A stretch of DNA of 64,000 nucleotides from a bacterium (lineage in GTDB: Bacteria; Desulfobacterota; Binatia; DP-6): contig JAHCID010000011.1 of NCBI GenBank assembly GCA_026129405.1, forward strand, positions 1 to 64,000, written 5' to 3'. Shown one piece after another: positions 26,768 to 35,014 of the stretch. The position numbers and the translations under genes are program-made. Under the pieces are notes generated by a model. That model did not search any database and was not told the origin of the DNA. It saw nothing but the letters and a program-made list of their open reading frames with translations. How positions within the stretch are numbered: the first letter of the stretch is position 1; each line of letters begins with the position of its first letter.

Positions 26768-27594
26768 GCCCGGCAGAAGCGCGCGCCGATCTCGCGGACG
26801 CGATCCTCGAGGCCCTCGGGCCGCACCCGGGGCTGGACGATGAGGCGATGGATGCCGGCGGCCTCGGCGCGCTCGAGCAGCGCCTCGTCGAGCCGCTCGA
26901 AGGTCGTGAGCGAGATCTCGAACGGCGCCCCGTCCCGGCCGAGCTCGCGGCGCAGCCGTGCGAGCTCGCGCACGATGCCGGCGGTGTCGTCGACCGTGCG
27001 TGCGAAGCCGTACCAGCCGTCGTGGCGGGCCGCGCGCGCGAGCGCCGACGCACCGCCGCCGCCGATGACGATGGGCGGATGCGGCCGCTGGCGCGGCTTC
27101 GGCTCGAAGCGGACGTCGGCGAACGACGTGAAGCGGCCCCGATGCACCGGAACCTCCTCCGTCCACAGCGCGCGGATGGCGGCGAGCGCATCGTCGGTGA
27201 TGGCGCCGCGCTTCGTGAAGTCGACGCCCAGCGCGCGGAACTCGGCCGCGACGTAGCCGCCGGCGAAGCCGGCGATGAGCCGGCCCTCGGAAACGACGTC
27301 GAGGGACGCCAGCGCCTTCGCGAGCACCACCGGGTTGTGATGCGGCAACACCAGGATGCCGGTACCGAGCTTCATCCGCGAGGTCAGCGCCGCGGCCCGC
27401 GTGAGCGCGACCAGCGAGTCGAGCATCGGCGTCTCGGGCGGCGTCGGCACGGGGTTGTCGCGAACCGGCAGGACGACGTGCTCGCCCGTCCACACGGAGT
27501 CGAATCCGCTCTCCTCGGCCGCACGCACGACGCGTGTCTGCGTCGCCGGATCGGCGCAGGCGCCGAAGTTGACGCCGAAGAGCCCGAATCGCAT
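26764..27594 (-). CDS. LLM-class F420-dependent-type oxidoreductase
   Basis: This 276-aa luciferase-like protein (MRFGLFGVNFG; VWTGEHVVLPV; LGTGILVLPHHNP; RPHPPIVIGGGGASAL) is similar in layout to the frameshifted LLM gene at 4858. It belongs to the probable F420-dependent Rv2161c-like group. The ATG at 27594 fits the conserved beta1 strand. It is followed by the coupled four-TM protein. Confidence 0.83.
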   Translation of the reverse strand: MRFGLFGVNFGACADPATQTRVVRAAEESGFDSVWTGEHVVLPVRDNPVPTPPETPMLDSLVALTRAAALTSRMKLGTGILVLPHHNPVVLAKALASLDVVSEGRLIAGFAGGYVAAEFRALGVDFTKRGAITDDALAAIRALWTEEVPVHRGRFTSFADVRFEPKPRQRPHPPIVIGGGGASALARAARHDGWYGFARTVDDTAGIVRELARLRRELGRDGAPFEISLTTFERLDEALLERAEAAGIHRLIVQPRVRPEGLEDRVREIGARFCRA

Positions 27595-27735
27595 CCGGGC
27601 CGACGCTGGCACCGGGGTGCCGGAGCGTCAAGCTGCCGCCTCCCGCATCGTCGGCGCGCGCCTACCGCTCCGCCGGGAGGCGGAGCAACGGGTAATCCGA
27701 TCGCCTCGGCGCGGCGCCGTCGCTACCGTCGGCGG

Positions 27736-28257
27736 GTGCAGCAGAACCATCGGCATCGCGTTCTCCTGGTCGAAGATCATCCGGCGACCCGCCGCGCCGG
27801 CGTCGCGGTGCTCGAGTACGGCGGCTTCGACGTCGTCGTGGCGCGCGACGGCGTCGAGGCCCTCCGCCGTCTCGCCGGCGCCCCCCTTCCCTGTGTCGTG
27901 CTGCTCGACCTGCACATGCCGCGGATGGACGGTACCGAGCTGCGCCGCGCCCTCCACGCCGACCCGCGGCTCGCCGCGCTGCCGGTCGTGCTCTGGTCCG
28001 CCGACGCCGAGCTGGCCGCGCAGGCGGTCGTCCTCGGGGTCGCCGCCGTCCTGCGCAAGTCGGTCGATCCCGACGAGCTGCTGGCGGTCCTCGCCCACCA
28101 TACCCGCTGCCCTGGCCCGATCGACGGCGAGCCGCTACAGGGCGTGGCATGGCCCGGCGACGGCGACATCCGAGCCTCGTTCCGCTCTCCCACGACCACC
28201 GCGACGCCCTCGGGCTCGCCTTCCGACTGCGCCATCCCGCTCCGCCGGGTCCGGTGA
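27736..28257 (+). CDS. CheY-like single-domain response regulator
   Basis: A GTG start gives 173 aa. The receiver is intact: Glu13-Asp14 acidic pair (LLVEDHPATR), phospho-acceptor Asp58 in VVLLDLHMPRMDG, Ser in VVLWSADAE, Lys108 in VLRKSVDPDEL. No output domain follows. The last 50 or so residues are low-complexity and read through the start of the hemerythrin gene in another frame, an overlap of 109 nt. The tail may be non-functional or the result of a missed frameshift. Confidence 0.75.
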   Translation: MQQNHRHRVLLVEDHPATRRAGVAVLEYGGFDVVVARDGVEALRRLAGAPLPCVVLLDLHMPRMDGTELRRALHADPRLAALPVVLWSADAELAAQAVVLGVAAVLRKSVDPDELLAVLAHHTRCPGPIDGEPLQGVAWPGDGDIRASFRSPTTTATPSGSPSDCAIPLRRVR

Positions 28258-28649
28258 CGGCCATGACCCCCGCGAGCACGCCGGCGTCGCGCGCCGCCGA
28301 GACGCTCGCGTTCTGGGACCGCCACCTCGTCGGCCACTTCGCCGCCGAGGAGACGCTGCTCTTCCCGTTCCTCCGCACCCACCTCGCCGACGCGGCGCCG
28401 CTGCTCGATGCGCTCGTCGCCGAGCACCGGACGCTGGCGGCGCGACGCGACGCCGTCGCCACCGCGGCCGACGCCGGCGGCCCGGCGCTCGACGCCGCCC
28501 TGCTCGCCTTCGGCGAGGAGCTCGAGCGACACGTGCGCCGCGAGGAGCGTGAGCTGTTCGAGCACTTCCCCGACGTCGCCGCCGACGACGGCCAGCGCCT
28601 GGCCGACGCGATCCGCGAGGCCCTGCCGCCCCGGCCGGCGACGCGCTGA
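28149..28649 (+). CDS. Hemerythrin HHE domain protein
   Basis: This 166-aa protein carries His/Glu metal ligands in LVPLSHDHRDALGL, HLVGHFAAEETLLFPFL, LVAEHRTLAARRD and ELERHVRREERELFEHF, as in bacterial hemerythrin-like proteins that bind a di-iron site. It may sense O2 or NO or buffer iron. It overlaps the preceding response regulator by 109 nt, implying coupled expression, and is convergent with the rhodanese gene 9 bp away. Confidence 0.85.
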   Translation: MARRRRHPSLVPLSHDHRDALGLAFRLRHPAPPGPVTAMTPASTPASRAAETLAFWDRHLVGHFAAEETLLFPFLRTHLADAAPLLDALVAEHRTLAARRDAVATAADAGGPALDAALLAFGEELERHVRREERELFEHFPDVAADDGQRLADAIREALPPRPATR

Positions 28650-28658
28650 GCGCACGCC

Positions 28659-29072
28659 TCAGTCGAGCCGGCCGCCGGATCCCGTCTCGATCGGCAGACC
28701 GCTGTCGCCCCAGCCGGGCTCGAGCCGGCCGTCCGGCCCCTGCGCGCCGCCGAAGCCGGGGCGCAGGTGCACGAGGCGCGTGAAGCCCGCCGCCGCGAGG
28801 AGCTCGTACGCGTGCAGCGAGCGCACCCCGCTCTGGCAGGCGACCACGAGCGTCGTGGCCTTCGCGAAGTGCCGGCCGACGATCGCCGCGAAGTCGGGGT
28901 TCAGCATGGGACGCCCGCTCGCCGGATCGCGCACGAGCACCGACACGTTGCGGGCACCGACCGGATGCCCGGCTTCGAACTCGCCCGCCGTCCGCACGTC
29001 GAGGTAGACGGCTGCCGGATCGTTCGTCAGCACGGCGTGGGCCTCCGCCACGCCGACGTCGCGCCTCGTCAT
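28659..29072 (-). CDS. Rhodanese-domain sulfurtransferase
   Basis: This 137-aa single-domain rhodanese has AVYLDVRTAGEFEAGHPVGA and the active-site loop VVACQSGVRS (Cys followed by a five-residue loop), so it can carry a persulfide. The ATG at 29072 is chosen over a longer start that adds non-homologous residues. It is adjacent to and divergent from the diiron protein. Confidence 0.85.
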   Translation of the reverse strand: MTRRDVGVAEAHAVLTNDPAAVYLDVRTAGEFEAGHPVGARNVSVLVRDPASGRPMLNPDFAAIVGRHFAKATTLVVACQSGVRSLHAYELLAAAGFTRLVHLRPGFGGAQGPDGRLEPGWGDSGLPIETGSGGRLD

Positions 29073-29155
29073 GCGACGAAGATGGGCGGGCCGTACGACG
29101 GCTGTCAACCGGTCTGGAGTCCGGCGGTGATCTGGGATCTCGTCGGCGGCGCGCG

Positions 29156-29959
29156 ATGACGAACGACGCCTGGTGGAGCCGCTCGCGGGCCGTGGACGTG
29201 GACGACATCCGCTGGGACGACGTCCCGCGCACGCCGCTGCGGCCCGCGACGGTGCGCGCGCTGCGCTACATGCAGGACGTCGAAGCGCACACGATCGTCT
29301 ATCTCCGCCAGCTCCTCGCGACGCGCGCGATCGACGAGCCGGCCGTCGCGACCTTCCTCGCCACCTGGTTCTACGAGGAGACCGCGCACGGCCGGGCGCT
29401 CGACCGCTTCCTGCGCGCGGCAGGGTATGCGCCGGCGGCGCGCGTGCGCTCGCACGCCCCGCCGATCCACCGCCTCCAGGAACGCGCCATGGCGGCGCTC
29501 AGCCGCACCTGGCCCGATTTCGTCGCCGTGCACATGACGTGGGGCGCGATCAACGAGCTCACCGCGCTCGCCGCCTATCAGCGTCTCGCCGCGCTGGCGG
29601 ACCATCCCGTCCTCACGGCGCTGCTCGCGCGCCTGGTCCGCGACGAGGCCCGGCACTACGCCTTCTACGCCCGGCAGGCGTCCCGCCGCCTCGCTGCGCC
29701 CGCGGCGCGACGGATCACCCGCGTCCTCGTCGATCGCTTCTGGGCCCCGGTCGGCTCCGGGGTCCAGGCCGACGCCGAGGTGCGGGCGCTGGCGGACTTC
29801 CTCTTCGGCGGCCCGGAGGGTCATGCCGCCGCACGCCGCATCGATGCGGCGCTCGGACGGCTCCCCGGCTTCGACGATGCCCGCGTCGTCGAGCGCTGGC
29901 TCGATCGCGCGCACGTCTCGCCGGCAGCCCCGCCGATCGCGCTCGTCCCCGCCGGCTGA
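29156..29959 (+). CDS. Diiron ferritin-like protein, acyl-ACP desaturase-like
   Basis: This 267-aa helical protein has diiron ligands in desaturase order: Glu43 (DVEAH), Glu74-Glu75 with His78 (YEETAHGRAL), Glu134 (INELTAL) and Glu164 with His167 (RDEARHYAFY). The two ExxH motifs fit the acyl-ACP desaturase/ferritin-like superfamily. It is somewhat shorter than typical desaturases. It converges on the split CFA synthase operon, so a fatty-acid desaturation role is plausible; other oxygenase chemistry cannot be excluded. Confidence 0.75.
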   Translation: MTNDAWWSRSRAVDVDDIRWDDVPRTPLRPATVRALRYMQDVEAHTIVYLRQLLATRAIDEPAVATFLATWFYEETAHGRALDRFLRAAGYAPAARVRSHAPPIHRLQERAMAALSRTWPDFVAVHMTWGAINELTALAAYQRLAALADHPVLTALLARLVRDEARHYAFYARQASRRLAAPAARRITRVLVDRFWAPVGSGVQADAEVRALADFLFGGPEGHAAARRIDAALGRLPGFDDARVVERWLDRAHVSPAAPPIALVPAG

Positions 29960-29977
29960 CGCGCCGGCTCAGCCGGC
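29951..29977. terminator. Hairpin containing both convergent stop codons
   Basis: GCCGGCTGA (29951-29959) and TCAGCCGGC (29969-29977) form a 9-bp perfect stem with a 9-nt loop. The left arm ends with the TGA of the diiron protein and the right arm begins with the methyltransferase stop. It mirrors the palindrome at 21782-21807. Confidence 0.5.
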
Positions 29978-30898
29978 ACGCTCGAGCGGCGGCAACGGCG
30001 TCGGGGCGTACCAGGCCGCGCGCGTGCGCGGGGACCGCGCCGCGTCCGCACCGGCGGGCTTCGTGGCCAGCGTCTGGTAGAGCCCGATCGAGCCCTGCGC
30101 GAACGCCACCGAGGCCGAGACGAGGTAGGCCAGCCACACCCGATACGTCCGCTCGCCGACCAGCGCGCGCGCCTCGTCGGCACGCGCCCGGAGCCGCTCG
30201 GCCCACTGGCGCGTGGTCCGCGCGTAGTGCTCGCCCAGCCCTTCGACGTCGAGCAGCGCGAAGCGGGCACGCTCCACCTCGCCGGCGAGCGTGCTGATCG
30301 CCTGGAGCTCGCCGCGCGGGAACACGTGGCGGTCGAGGAAGCGCTGGAGGCTCGTGGGCCGCCAGCGCACGTCGCGGCTGATGGCCTGGACGAGCAGGCG
30401 CCCGCCGGGCCGGAGACACCGCCACGTGGTCGCCAGCAGCAGCGGGGTCGCCGCGATGCCGACGTGCTCGAGGAGGCCCACCGCGGCGACGGCGTCGAAG
30501 TCGGCCGCCGCGGGCGGGAGGGATCGCCAGTCGGCGAGCACGACGCGGAGCCGCCGCTCGAGCCCCTCGCGACGGATCGCCTCCTCCGCGAAGGCCGCCT
30601 GCGCCACCGAGAGGGTGACCCCGACGCCCTCGACGCCGTGGTGCCGGGCGGCCCACAGGAGCAGCCCGCCCCATCCGCAGCCGACGTCGAGCAGGCGCGC
30701 CCCCGGCCGCAGGTCGAGCTTGCGACAGACGAGCTCGAGCTTGTCCTCCTGCGCGGTGTCGAGGTCGACGTCGGGTGCGCGGTACCAGGCGCACGTGTAG
30801 ACCATGCGCCGGTCGAGGAAGAGCGCGTAGAAGTCGTTCGAGAGATCGTAGTGGTGCGCGATCGCCCGCCGATCCGCGCCCCGAGCGAACCAGGTCAT
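29969..30898 (-). CDS. CFA synthase catalytic domain (SAM methyltransferase)
   Basis: This 309-aa protein matches only the C-terminal methyltransferase half of cyclopropane fatty-acid synthase: HHYDLSNDFYALFLD near 15-29, MVYTCAWY, SAM motif LLDVGCGWGG at 69-78, GVGVTLSVAQ, LLEHVG, and FLDRHVFPRGEL. The Cys of the YTCAWY stretch is kept. It transfers a methyl or methylene group to lipid double bonds. It lacks the lipid-binding N-terminal domain, which is encoded separately at 31989-32321 in the same operon. It starts 5 nt after the reductase. Confidence 0.87.
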   Translation of the reverse strand: MTWFARGADRRAIAHHYDLSNDFYALFLDRRMVYTCAWYRAPDVDLDTAQEDKLELVCRKLDLRPGARLLDVGCGWGGLLLWAARHHGVEGVGVTLSVAQAAFAEEAIRREGLERRLRVVLADWRSLPPAAADFDAVAAVGLLEHVGIAATPLLLATTWRCLRPGGRLLVQAISRDVRWRPTSLQRFLDRHVFPRGELQAISTLAGEVERARFALLDVEGLGEHYARTTRQWAERLRARADEARALVGERTYRVWLAYLVSASVAFAQGSIGLYQTLATKPAGADAARSPRTRAAWYAPTPLPPLERAG

Positions 30899-30903
30899 CC
30901 GCC

Positions 30904-31992
30904 TCAGCCCATCCCGAACGCGCCCTCGAGCACGAGACGGCGGCGGGTCCACGGCAGCGTGCAGGCGAGACGCGCCGCGGCGGTGACGAGCCGCATCGGC
31001 ACGTGCCGCGCGACCGCCCGCGCGAGACGCGACGGTACACCGAAGGCGTCGGCGACGTGCTCGGGATACGCGTCGGCACGGTCGTCGTGGATCAGGCTGG
31101 CGGCGATGCGCGCGCTGCGCAGGGCCGGACCGATCCCTTCGCCCGACCAGTCGTGCGCCAGTCCGGCGCTGTCCCCGATCAGCACGAAGCACGACCCGCC
31201 GATGCGCCGCGGCCGATCGCGACGCACCGTGTAGGCGTGGCCGCGGAACGGCGTCAGCGCGACGCCGCCCGGCAGGCGGCCGAGCGCGCGCAGGCGCTCG
31301 AGGAAGCGCGCGAGGCGCTTCGCGATCGGCAGCCCGCCCACGGCGCCGACCCCCACGTTCAGGAAGTCGCCCTTGGTGAAGTACCAGCCGTAGCCGTGGA
31401 AGTCGGGCTCGGCGAAGAGCTCCGGCGTGCCGAAGCACGGCGTCAGGGGGCGCAGGCGGTCGGCCCCGATGCGCGTCTCGCTCTCCTGCGTGACGACGAC
31501 CGCCTCGTCCGGATCGGGCGCCCCGAGCGCGCGCCCGACGGGACACTGGTAGCCGCCGGCGCCGACGACGAGCGGCGCGGTGAGGCGCTCGCCGTCGGTC
31601 TCGAGCGCGAGGCCGCCGGGCACGGATGCCACATGGCGAACCCGCTGGCCCTCGCGGACGTCGACCCCCGCCGCGCGCGCGCGGGCGAGGAGATGGGCGT
31701 CGAACTCCGCGCGCACGATGCCGTAGCTCGCTGCCCGCGCCCAGCGCGTCTCGTGCGTGCGATCGTCGACGTCGACGGTCACGGCGTCGAAGGGCTGGAT
31801 CGTGTGCGGATAGCGTTGCGGATCGACCTCGGCGTCGTCCAGCGCCGCCGGCGTCACCCAACCGGCGCAGAGCTTCACGCGCGGGAAGCGTGCCGCATCG
31901 AGCAGGCGGACGCGCCGCCCGCCCTCTGCCAGCTTGCGCGCGACGGTGCTGCCCGCGGGCCCGCCGCCGACGACGAGCACGTCGGCGGTCAC
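30904..31992 (-). CDS. Geranylgeranyl-reductase-family FAD oxidoreductase
   Basis: A GTG start overlaps the stop of the N-domain gene (GTGA, 31989-31992) and gives 362 aa. The FAD motif GGGPAGSTVARKL, the substrate-side KLCAGWVTP, and GDSAGLAHDWSGEGIGPAL match the GGR family, which saturates C=C bonds in isoprenoid or other lipid chains. Its place between the two halves of a CFA synthase suggests it reduces an alkene made or modified by that enzyme. This role is inferred from context. Confidence 0.82.
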   Translation of the reverse strand: MTADVLVVGGGPAGSTVARKLAEGGRRVRLLDAARFPRVKLCAGWVTPAALDDAEVDPQRYPHTIQPFDAVTVDVDDRTHETRWARAASYGIVRAEFDAHLLARARAAGVDVREGQRVRHVASVPGGLALETDGERLTAPLVVGAGGYQCPVGRALGAPDPDEAVVVTQESETRIGADRLRPLTPCFGTPELFAEPDFHGYGWYFTKGDFLNVGVGAVGGLPIAKRLARFLERLRALGRLPGGVALTPFRGHAYTVRRDRPRRIGGSCFVLIGDSAGLAHDWSGEGIGPALRSARIAASLIHDDRADAYPEHVADAFGVPSRLARAVARHVPMRLVTAAARLACTLPWTRRRLVLEGAFGMG

Positions 31993-32321
31993 GGCCGCAC
32001 CGCCTCGAGCAATGCCGCCGCGCGCAGCACGAGCGACGGCCGCAGCCCCTCGAGGTCCTGTCCGGCGGTCATGGCCGCGAACAGGTCGCCCTCGAGGTCG
32101 AGCCCGCCGTCGATCCACGCCGTCCCGAAGGCGAGCGGCGTGGGACGCAGCAGGAGCCGCCGCAGCACGCGCCGGCGCGGCAGCACGACGGTGAATGCGG
32201 GCACGCCCGCGGCTCCGGCGGTGACGGTCGATCCGTCCCAGAGGCGGAACGCGACCGGCACCCGCAGCGGGGCGAACACCCGCCGCAGGAGCGAGCCCGC
32301 GCGCACCGCGCTCGTCGCCAT
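31989..32321 (-). CDS. CFA synthase N-terminal (lipid-binding) domain as a separate gene
   Basis: About 110 aa from the ATG at 32321 (a GTG at 32369 would give 126). VPVAFRLWDGSTV, then LRRLLLRPTPLAFGTAWIDGGLDLEGDL (read as PTPLAFGTAWIDGGLD, then LEGDL), matches the N-terminal domain that precedes HYDLSND in fused CFA synthases. It ends just where the fused protein would continue into the methyltransferase. It is the first gene of a three-gene unit with the reductase and the catalytic domain. Confidence 0.78.
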   Translation of the reverse strand: MATSAVRAGSLLRRVFAPLRVPVAFRLWDGSTVTAGAAGVPAFTVVLPRRRVLRRLLLRPTPLAFGTAWIDGGLDLEGDLFAAMTAGQDLEGLRPSLVLRAAALLEAVRP

Positions 32322-32399
32322 GCCGTCCGTGTAGCGCACGACCGCGCAGGCGGGAAGCCGCGCGCCCACCGTGGACGCGCCCGCAGCCGCCGGGCGCGC

Positions 32400-32945
32400 T
32401 CAGTTCGCCCCGCGTTGACGCAGGTCGATCGCCTTGCCCGTGCGGTCGGCCTCCTCGATTTCCTCGAGGCTGATGCTGTCGTCGCCGGTGCCGAGGAGGT
32501 CGCCGACGCGAATGCCCTGCGTCTCGGGTCGCTTCTGGATGGCGTAGAACGCGACCAGGCGCTGCACCTCGGCCTCGACCTGCTCCGGGGTGCGGCGCGG
32601 CGCGCCGTCGGGGCGATCGCGCAGCATGTCCTGCTGGTAGGTCGTGTAGACGTACGCCGACCAGTTCAGCGACATCGCGCCGGTGGCGGCACGCGACGAG
32701 AGCGCCGTCACCACGTCGAAGAGCTCGGGCACGATCGCGTCGGGCGCCGGGCCCATGAGCAGCATCCGGTTCATCTGCGCGACCACCCGGCGACGCTTCT
32801 CGAGGCCGCCGGCGTCGCCCTCGCTCGACGCCATCCGCGTCAGGTACCAGCGGGCGCCGAAGCCGATCAGCTCGCTCTGCCAGTACCAGGCGGCCCCGCC
32901 GAGCAGGACGAGGACGACGAGGCTCCCCACGAGCACGCGACGCAT
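32400..32945 (-). CDS. Membrane-anchored hypothetical protein (181 aa)
   Basis: One N-terminal transmembrane segment (3-24, RRVLVGSLVVLVLLGGAAWYW) is followed by a soluble domain containing RRRVVAQMNRMLLMGPAPD and YVYTTYQQDML. No family is recognised. It lies 78 nt upstream of the lipid-modification genes on the same strand and may be co-transcribed with them. Confidence 0.7.
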   Translation of the reverse strand: MRRVLVGSLVVLVLLGGAAWYWQSELIGFGARWYLTRMASSEGDAGGLEKRRRVVAQMNRMLLMGPAPDAIVPELFDVVTALSSRAATGAMSLNWSAYVYTTYQQDMLRDRPDGAPRRTPEQVEAEVQRLVAFYAIQKRPETQGIRVGDLLGTGDDSISLEEIEEADRTGKAIDLRQRGAN

Positions 32946-33050
32946 CCTTTATGGCTTGCTCCCCGGGCCCGAGGGTCGTCAAGCTTCGCCGGCCGATCGG
33001 CCGCCGCCGCCGCTCGTGCGGTCCCGAACGGGCCGCGATACAACCGCCGC

Positions 33051-33797
33051 ATGGTCCTCGCCGAACGACATGCCCTCGTGACCGGTGGCGGGTCCGGCAT
33101 CGGCCGGGCCGTCGCGCTCCGCCTCGCCGCGCTCGGCGCCGCGGTGAGCGTCGTCGATCGCGACGCCGCCTCGGCGACCGCCACCGCCGAGGCGATCACG
33201 GCCGCCGGCGGCCGCGCCGCGTCCACGACCGCAGACGTCGCCGACGGCACGGCGGTGGCCGCGGCCGTCGCCGCCGCCCGCGCGGCGCACGGTCCGCTCC
33301 TCGTGCTCGTGAACAGCGCCGGCATCGCCGGCTTCGCGCCGCTCGTCGACCTCGACGAGGCCACGTGGGACCGCATGATCGGCGTGCACCTGCGCGGCAC
33401 CTATCTCTGTGCCCGCGCCGTGCTGCCCGACATGCTGGCCGCGGGCTACGGCCGCATCGTCAACCTCTCCTCGGTCGCCGGCGTGCGCGGCGGTCCCCAG
33501 CTCTGCCACTATGCCGCGGCGAAGGCCGGCATCATCGGATTCACGAAGGCGCTGGCGCAGGAGGTCGGGCCGCGCGGGATCACCGCCAACGCCGTGGCCC
33601 CGGGCCCGATCGACACGCCGATGCTGCGCGGGTCGGGCATCCCCGACGCGGTGCTCGAGCAGTCGGTGCGCAACATGCCGGTCGGCCGCCTCGGCACCGC
33701 CGACGACGTCGCCGCGGCGGTCGCCTGGCTGGTCTCGCCCGACGCCGGGTTCGTCACCGGGCAGGTGCTAAGCCCGAACGGCGGCGGCTACATGTGA
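33051..33797 (+). CDS. Short-chain dehydrogenase/reductase
   Basis: This 248-aa classical SDR has TGGGSGIGRAVA at 11-22, NSAGIAG, NLSSVAGVRG with catalytic Ser, YAAAKAG with catalytic Tyr/Lys, and VAPGPIDTPM. It is FabG-like in length and likely acts on a 3-oxoacyl or 3-hydroxyacyl thioester or a secondary alcohol. It is convergent with the enoyl-CoA hydratase, suggesting shared acyl-chain metabolism. Confidence 0.86.
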   Translation: MVLAERHALVTGGGSGIGRAVALRLAALGAAVSVVDRDAASATATAEAITAAGGRAASTTADVADGTAVAAAVAAARAAHGPLLVLVNSAGIAGFAPLVDLDEATWDRMIGVHLRGTYLCARAVLPDMLAAGYGRIVNLSSVAGVRGGPQLCHYAAAKAGIIGFTKALAQEVGPRGITANAVAPGPIDTPMLRGSGIPDAVLEQSVRNMPVGRLGTADDVAAAVAWLVSPDAGFVTGQVLSPNGGGYM

Positions 33798-33810
33798 CGC
33801 CGCCGCCGGC

Positions 33811-34599
33811 TCACTCGCCACGGAAGTGCGGGGGCCGCTTCTCGAGGAACGCGCGCACGCCTTCGGCGTAGTCCGCGCTCGCGAAGCAGTCCGCGATCAG
33901 CCGCTGCACGGCCGCCGTATCCCGCGTCCCGGCCGGACGCAGGCTCTCGCTGATGGCCCGCTTCGCGGCCCGCAGCGTGAGCGGCGCGTTCCCGGCGATC
34001 ATGCCCGCGGTGCGGGCCGTCTCCGCATCGAGCTCTGCCTTCGGCACCACCCGGCTGAGGAGCCCGAGGGCGAGCGCGCCCGCCGCGTCGAAGGTGCGTG
34101 CGGTGAAGAACAGCTCCGCCGCCCCCGATGGTCCCACGAGCTGCACGAGCCGCTCGACCCCGCTCTGGTGGTACCCGAGCCCCAGCCGCGCCGCCGGCAG
34201 GGCCAGGCGCGCGTCGGCAGCGGCCAGCCGCAGATCCGCGCACGCTGCGATTGCGAGCCCGCCGCCGACGCAGACCCCGTGGATCGACGCCAGCAGCGGC
34301 TGCGGCAGCCCGAGCATGGCCTCGAACGCGCGCGCCGTGACCGCCTCGTACGCCGCCGCGGACGTGGGATCGGCCCGCCGGGTCGCGAACTCCGAGATGT
34401 CGGCGCCCGAGGCGAACGCCTCGGTCCCGTGGCCGCGGAGGACCACCACCCGCACGGACCGGTCCGCCGCGAGGCGCGCCATCGCCGGCGGCAGCGCCTC
34501 CCACATCTCGAAACGGACGGCGTTGCGGCGCGCGGGGTTGCGCAGCGTCACCGTGCCGACGCCGTCGGAGGTATCCACGTCGATGCCGAACTCGGACAT
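33811..34599 (-). CDS. Enoyl-CoA hydratase/isomerase-family protein
   Basis: This 262-aa crotonase has RNPARRNAV, the oxyanion region SGADISEF, IHGVCVGGGLAIAACADLRLAA (read as IHGVCVGGGLAIA, then CADLR) and the C-terminal SADYAEGVRAFLEKRPPHF. Length and motifs fit an enoyl-CoA hydratase, but the exact reaction in this superfamily cannot be told from sequence alone. Confidence 0.86.
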   Translation of the reverse strand: MSEFGIDVDTSDGVGTVTLRNPARRNAVRFEMWEALPPAMARLAADRSVRVVVLRGHGTEAFASGADISEFATRRADPTSAAAYEAVTARAFEAMLGLPQPLLASIHGVCVGGGLAIAACADLRLAAADARLALPAARLGLGYHQSGVERLVQLVGPSGAAELFFTARTFDAAGALALGLLSRVVPKAELDAETARTAGMIAGNAPLTLRAAKRAISESLRPAGTRDTAAVQRLIADCFASADYAEGVRAFLEKRPPHFRGE

Positions 34600-35014
34600 C
34601 CGCCGCGCATACCATGGCGATCGGAGCGGGGCACCCCGGCCGGGGCCGAGGCCGCACGTGCCTCAGAAGCGCTGCATGACGCATGCTCGCCGAACGCAGC
34701 ACTACATCGGCCCATTCACGGCGCATTGCGCGCGGCGGGCCAAACCCAGTGCCAAGAGCGCAAGCGCTACCCGTAGATTAATCTCTTCGTGTACCCCTTC
34801 CTTATTCTTGACGCGGTACCGTCGGACATGATCTTACGCCGCGCGACGTTCGGATGGACGTCGTGCAGCCAGGACGATCCGTCCCGGCCGCGCGCGGCAC
34901 ACGATCGACCGAGTCCACACACCTTCGCCACAGTCTCGCGACGATCGCAACTTATTGAATTTCCCAACATTTTCACCACACCCCCCGCAAGAGTACTTTC
35001 CCAAGGTCTCCTCC
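34600..35014. other. Divergent intergenic region, AT-richer
   Basis: This 415-bp gap lies upstream of the secreted beta-helix protein and of the divergent enoyl-CoA hydratase. It contains an AGATTAATCT palindrome at 34775-34784, a TTGACG hexamer at 34808-34813 and AT-rich stretches near 34950-34975. No promoter can be assigned with certainty and no gene is seen. Confidence 0.4.
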
